From the NCBI GenBank assembly GCA_020720345.1, contig DYOT01000064.1, positions 1 through 7,081 of the forward strand: a stretch of DNA of 7,081 bases. The letters run 5' to 3'. Numbering within the stretch: the stretch's first letter is position 1; each line of letters starts with the position of its first letter. The position numbers and the translations under genes were made by a program. The stretch is from Candidatus Caenarcanum sp. Its GTDB lineage: Bacteria; Cyanobacteriota; Vampirovibrionia; Gastranaerophilales; UBA9971. Below the pieces are notes generated by a model. It was not told the DNA's origin, did not search any database, and was given only the letters and a program-made list of their open reading frames with translations. Shown one piece after another: positions 5,566 through 7,081 of the stretch.

Positions 5566-6102
5566 ATGGCAGTTAACATAACAGGCAAAGATCTGGAAAA
5601 AAATTTAGAAACTCAAAATCTTGAGAAGAATTCAAAGAAAACATATATGACCAGTTCGTTAGGTTCTGATTCTACTGTTCAAAGTCTTGCGGCTGAAGCT
5701 ATGAAGCATAATTTTATGATGAAAAACAATTGTTTCATCAGAAGAGGCGTTCCTGAATCTCATAAGAGAGCCGCAGATAATTTCATGATAATTAAAAAAA
5801 TATTTGGACAGCCTGTTGTTCAGCCAAGAATTGGTGAGGATGAAAAAGCCCTTCTGGCAAAATATGATTTTAACCCGCTTGAATTAAGCACTTCTAAACA
5901 AATGGAAGACGAAATTATTTTTCTTAAGAGATGGAGCTATTCCAGAAATAAAGAACTTCAGGATGCTGCTGATTTAATTATTAAAATCAGGGTAAAAGAG
6001 CTTAAATGCCTTATAGCAACAAGATTTGTAAGCGTTAAGAAAAACTATGACGGATACAGAATTCTTGAAAAATATCTTGAAGAAATTTCAAAGTATTTTT
6101 AG
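5566..6102 (+). CDS. Uncharacterised 178-residue soluble protein
   Basis: I do not recognise this family. The ATG at 5566 has GGGGAG ending four bases upstream, a little close but usable; an in-frame TTG at 5554 lies before that site and is not the start. The first 40 residues are polar and look disordered (rich in K, N, S, T). From about residue 41 the protein is predicted mostly helical and charged, with a possible helix EDEIIFLKRWSYSRNKELQDAADL split over residues 114-137 and a final lysine- and glutamate-rich helix (IRVKELK and on to EEISKYF). C56 and C148 are the only cysteines. No signal peptide, membrane segment, metal motif or nucleotide-binding loop is visible. Composition and codon use resemble its neighbours. 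It appears to be expressed alone, with a terminator at 6212-6250. It may be a lineage-specific cytosolic protein. Confidence 0.75.
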   Translation: MAVNITGKDLEKNLETQNLEKNSKKTYMTSSLGSDSTVQSLAAEAMKHNFMMKNNCFIRRGVPESHKRAADNFMIIKKIFGQPVVQPRIGEDEKALLAKYDFNPLELSTSKQMEDEIIFLKRWSYSRNKELQDAADLIIKIRVKELKCLIATRFVSVKKNYDGYRILEKYLEEISKYF

Positions 6103-6121
6103 AAGCTGTCTTGCAGGCTTT

Positions 6122-6186
6122 AGCCGCAGTCCTTAAACGAGCCTTTATCTATAAGCTTTTGGGGCTAAATTTTTATTTTAACCAGA
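6122..6186 (+). repeat. 65-bp perfect direct repeat, copy 1
   Basis: All 65 bases are identical to 6927-6991. It begins AGCCGCAGTCC and ends TTTTAACCAGA. It lies 19 bases after the stop of the 178-residue gene and before that gene's terminator, so it is probably transcribed as 3' untranslated RNA. Just outside it, CAGGCT occurs on both sides (6114-6119 and 6187-6192), like a target-site duplication. Inside, AGCC (6140-6143) can pair with GGCT (6163-6166), followed by a T-rich run. No open reading frame of note and no terminal inverted repeats are present. Confidence 0.9.
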
Positions 6187-6211
6187 CAGGCTCTTAAAAA
6201 AAACTGGATTT

Positions 6212-6250
6212 AAAAGGCGGCAATAATTATTGTCGCCTTTTATTTTTTTT
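6212..6250 (+). terminator. Strong intrinsic terminator
   Basis: AAAAGGCG (6212-6219) pairs with CGCCTTTT (6234-6241). One G-U pair comes next, and the inner palindrome CAATAATTATTG (6221-6232) extends the stem. A run of eight T follows at 6243-6250. An A-rich stretch upstream means it might also work on the other strand. It ends the transcript of the 178-residue gene and isolates the L25 gene. Confidence 0.85.
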
Positions 6251-6271
6251 ATAGTATATTTAAAAATAATT

Positions 6272-6294
6272 GGTTACAGTCGTAACCTTATAAA
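6272..6294 (+). promoter_or_regulatory. Inverted repeat and -10-like box upstream of L25
   Basis: GGTTAC (6272-6277), four bases, GTAACC (6282-6287) is a perfect 6-bp inverted repeat. It is followed at once by TATAAA (6289-6294), a fair -10 box. No clear -35 box is found 16-18 bases upstream (ATAATT at 6266-6271). If this is the promoter, the leader is about 55 bases and the inverted repeat fills the spacer, where a regulator could bind. Confidence 0.35.
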
Positions 6295-6356
6295 TCAACG
6301 TTTTAATAAATTTAAATGACAAATAATGAAATTAACCATACATAAAGGAGCAAATA

Positions 6357-6920
6357 ATGACACAAACACTAATTAATACGGAGAAAAAAGACAGTTCTTT
6401 AAATCCCAGACAGATAAGACAAAAAGGACTTGTTCCTGCAACTATATATGGAAAAGGCATGGAATCAGTTTCAATTCAACTTGATGTTAAAGAATTTATA
6501 GCTGCTTATAAAAAAGATAAAAATGCTATATTTGAATTAAAAATGGACAAAACAACATACAGCGCTATTGTAAAAAAGGTTCAGATTGAAGCTATAAGCG
6601 ATAAAGTTTTAAATATAGAATTTCAAAGCATTAAAGCAGACCAAAAAGTTAAAATAACAGTTACAGTAGAAACAATCGGAGATTCTCCTGCGGTAAAAGC
6701 AGGCGGAAAGCTTATAATAAATACTTCAAAGATTGAAATAGAATGTCTTCCTTCCAACATTCCTTCAGCTATTAAAGTTGATATTTCAAAACTGGTTAAT
6801 TATGAAGAAGTTATAACTATTAAACAGATAGAGTTCCCTAAAGATATTCAGCCTCTTGGCAATCTGGAAGATATAGTTGTAAAAATAGCAGCTCCTAAAG
6901 TTTCTAAAGAATCAAAATAA
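6357..6920 (+). CDS. rplY: 50S ribosomal protein bL25, two-domain Ctc/TL5 type
   Basis: bL25 binds 5S rRNA in the central protuberance of the 50S subunit. At 187 residues this is the long form with a second beta domain, called Ctc in Bacillus and TL5 in Thermus, unlike the roughly 94-residue E. coli protein. The 5S-binding N-terminal domain shows NPRQIRQKGLVPATIYGKG (residues 16-34), the usual R-R--G-VPA-VYGKG motif, and LNIEF (85-89) at the domain end. The C-terminal domain shows GDSPAVKAGGKL (108-119), IECLPSNIPSAIKVDISKL (128-146) and a lysine-rich tail. The ATG has AAAGGAG six bases upstream (6344-6350), which fixes the start. The gene is preceded by a terminator and followed by the second copy of the 65-bp repeat; it looks monocistronic here. 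No key region is missing. Confidence 0.94.
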   Translation: MTQTLINTEKKDSSLNPRQIRQKGLVPATIYGKGMESVSIQLDVKEFIAAYKKDKNAIFELKMDKTTYSAIVKKVQIEAISDKVLNIEFQSIKADQKVKITVTVETIGDSPAVKAGGKLIINTSKIEIECLPSNIPSAIKVDISKLVNYEEVITIKQIEFPKDIQPLGNLEDIVVKIAAPKVSKESK

Positions 6921-6926
6921 TTCAGA

Positions 6927-6991
6927 AGCCGCAGTCCTTAAACGAGCCTTTATCTATAAGCTTTTGGGGCTAAATTTTTATTTTAACCAGA
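6927..6991 (+). repeat. 65-bp perfect direct repeat, copy 2
   Basis: It is identical to 6122-6186 and in the same orientation, 805 bases downstream. It begins six bases after the L25 stop. AATTC occurs just outside on the left (6919-6923) and again at the right edge (6991-6995), sharing the terminal A, as if the insertion duplicated its target. With no other terminator visible after L25, the short AGCC/GGCT pairing and the T-rich run within the repeat may end this transcript. Confidence 0.9.
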
Positions 6992-7081
6992 ATTCGCCAT
7001 TGGACTGTCTATATATAAACAAATTGTTCTATACTGCCTCAAAATTAAATTTAGGATTTTTCTTGAATTTTATAAAGGCAG

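Noticed and set aside
661..6124. Shared ten-base word AGGCTTTAGC at 662 and 6115
   Set aside because: Matches of this length are expected by chance many times in a 7-kb AT-rich window, and the flanks do not align.
6992..7081. Possible promoter (TATACT at 7030) and AAAGG near 7074 for a gene beyond the window
   Set aside because: No suitable -35 box was found, and no start codon follows inside the window, so it cannot be supported.

Overview
The window reads as ordinary chromosome from an AT-rich bacterium. It has short intergenic gaps, clear AGGAG-type ribosome binding sites, and housekeeping genes next to a small toxin-antitoxin pair and several dispersed repeats. The mix of ScpB, a divergent ATP-type PEP carboxykinase, a HEPN/MNT pair and a two-domain L25 would suit a gut or environmental Melainabacteria-like (Vampirovibrionia) lineage. 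That assignment is a weak guess; nothing here fixes the taxon.

Layout. (1) 3-539, +: the 3' part of scpB, cut by the window edge. (2) 540-855: a gene-free gap between the converging scpB and pckA ends. It is packed with perfect hairpins, including two copies of one repeat in opposite orientation whose stems differ by compensating changes. (3) 856-2517, -: a divergent PEP carboxykinase with a good promoter at 2575-2603 that is overlaid by a perfect 7-bp inverted repeat. (4) 2643-3357, -: a HepT-like HEPN toxin and an MntA-like nucleotidyltransferase antitoxin overlapping by 8 bases, the antitoxin using a TTG start. (5) 3429-5448, +: a nitrilase-superfamily amidase and a family-4-like glycosyltransferase, also overlapping by 8 bases. 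The amidase has a consensus -10 box only 9 bases before its ATG and no Shine-Dalgarno sequence. (6) 5566-6102, +: an unrecognised 178-residue soluble protein. (7) 6212-6250: a strong intrinsic terminator. (8) 6357-6920, +: ribosomal protein bL25 of the two-domain (Ctc/TL5) type. A perfect 65-bp direct repeat sits just after the stop codons of genes (6) and (7/8), at 6122-6186 and 6927-6991.

How the parts work together. scpB (chromosome condensation), pckA (the PEP/oxaloacetate node) and L25 (ribosome 5S region) are independent housekeeping functions. hepT-mntA is a self-contained two-gene module. The amidase and glycosyltransferase look translationally coupled, but no shared pathway is apparent. 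The most interesting content is non-coding: the two repeat families and the pckA operator. I see no tRNA, rRNA, CRISPR array, transposase or phage gene. The last 90 bases (6992-7081) hold no gene that I can support.
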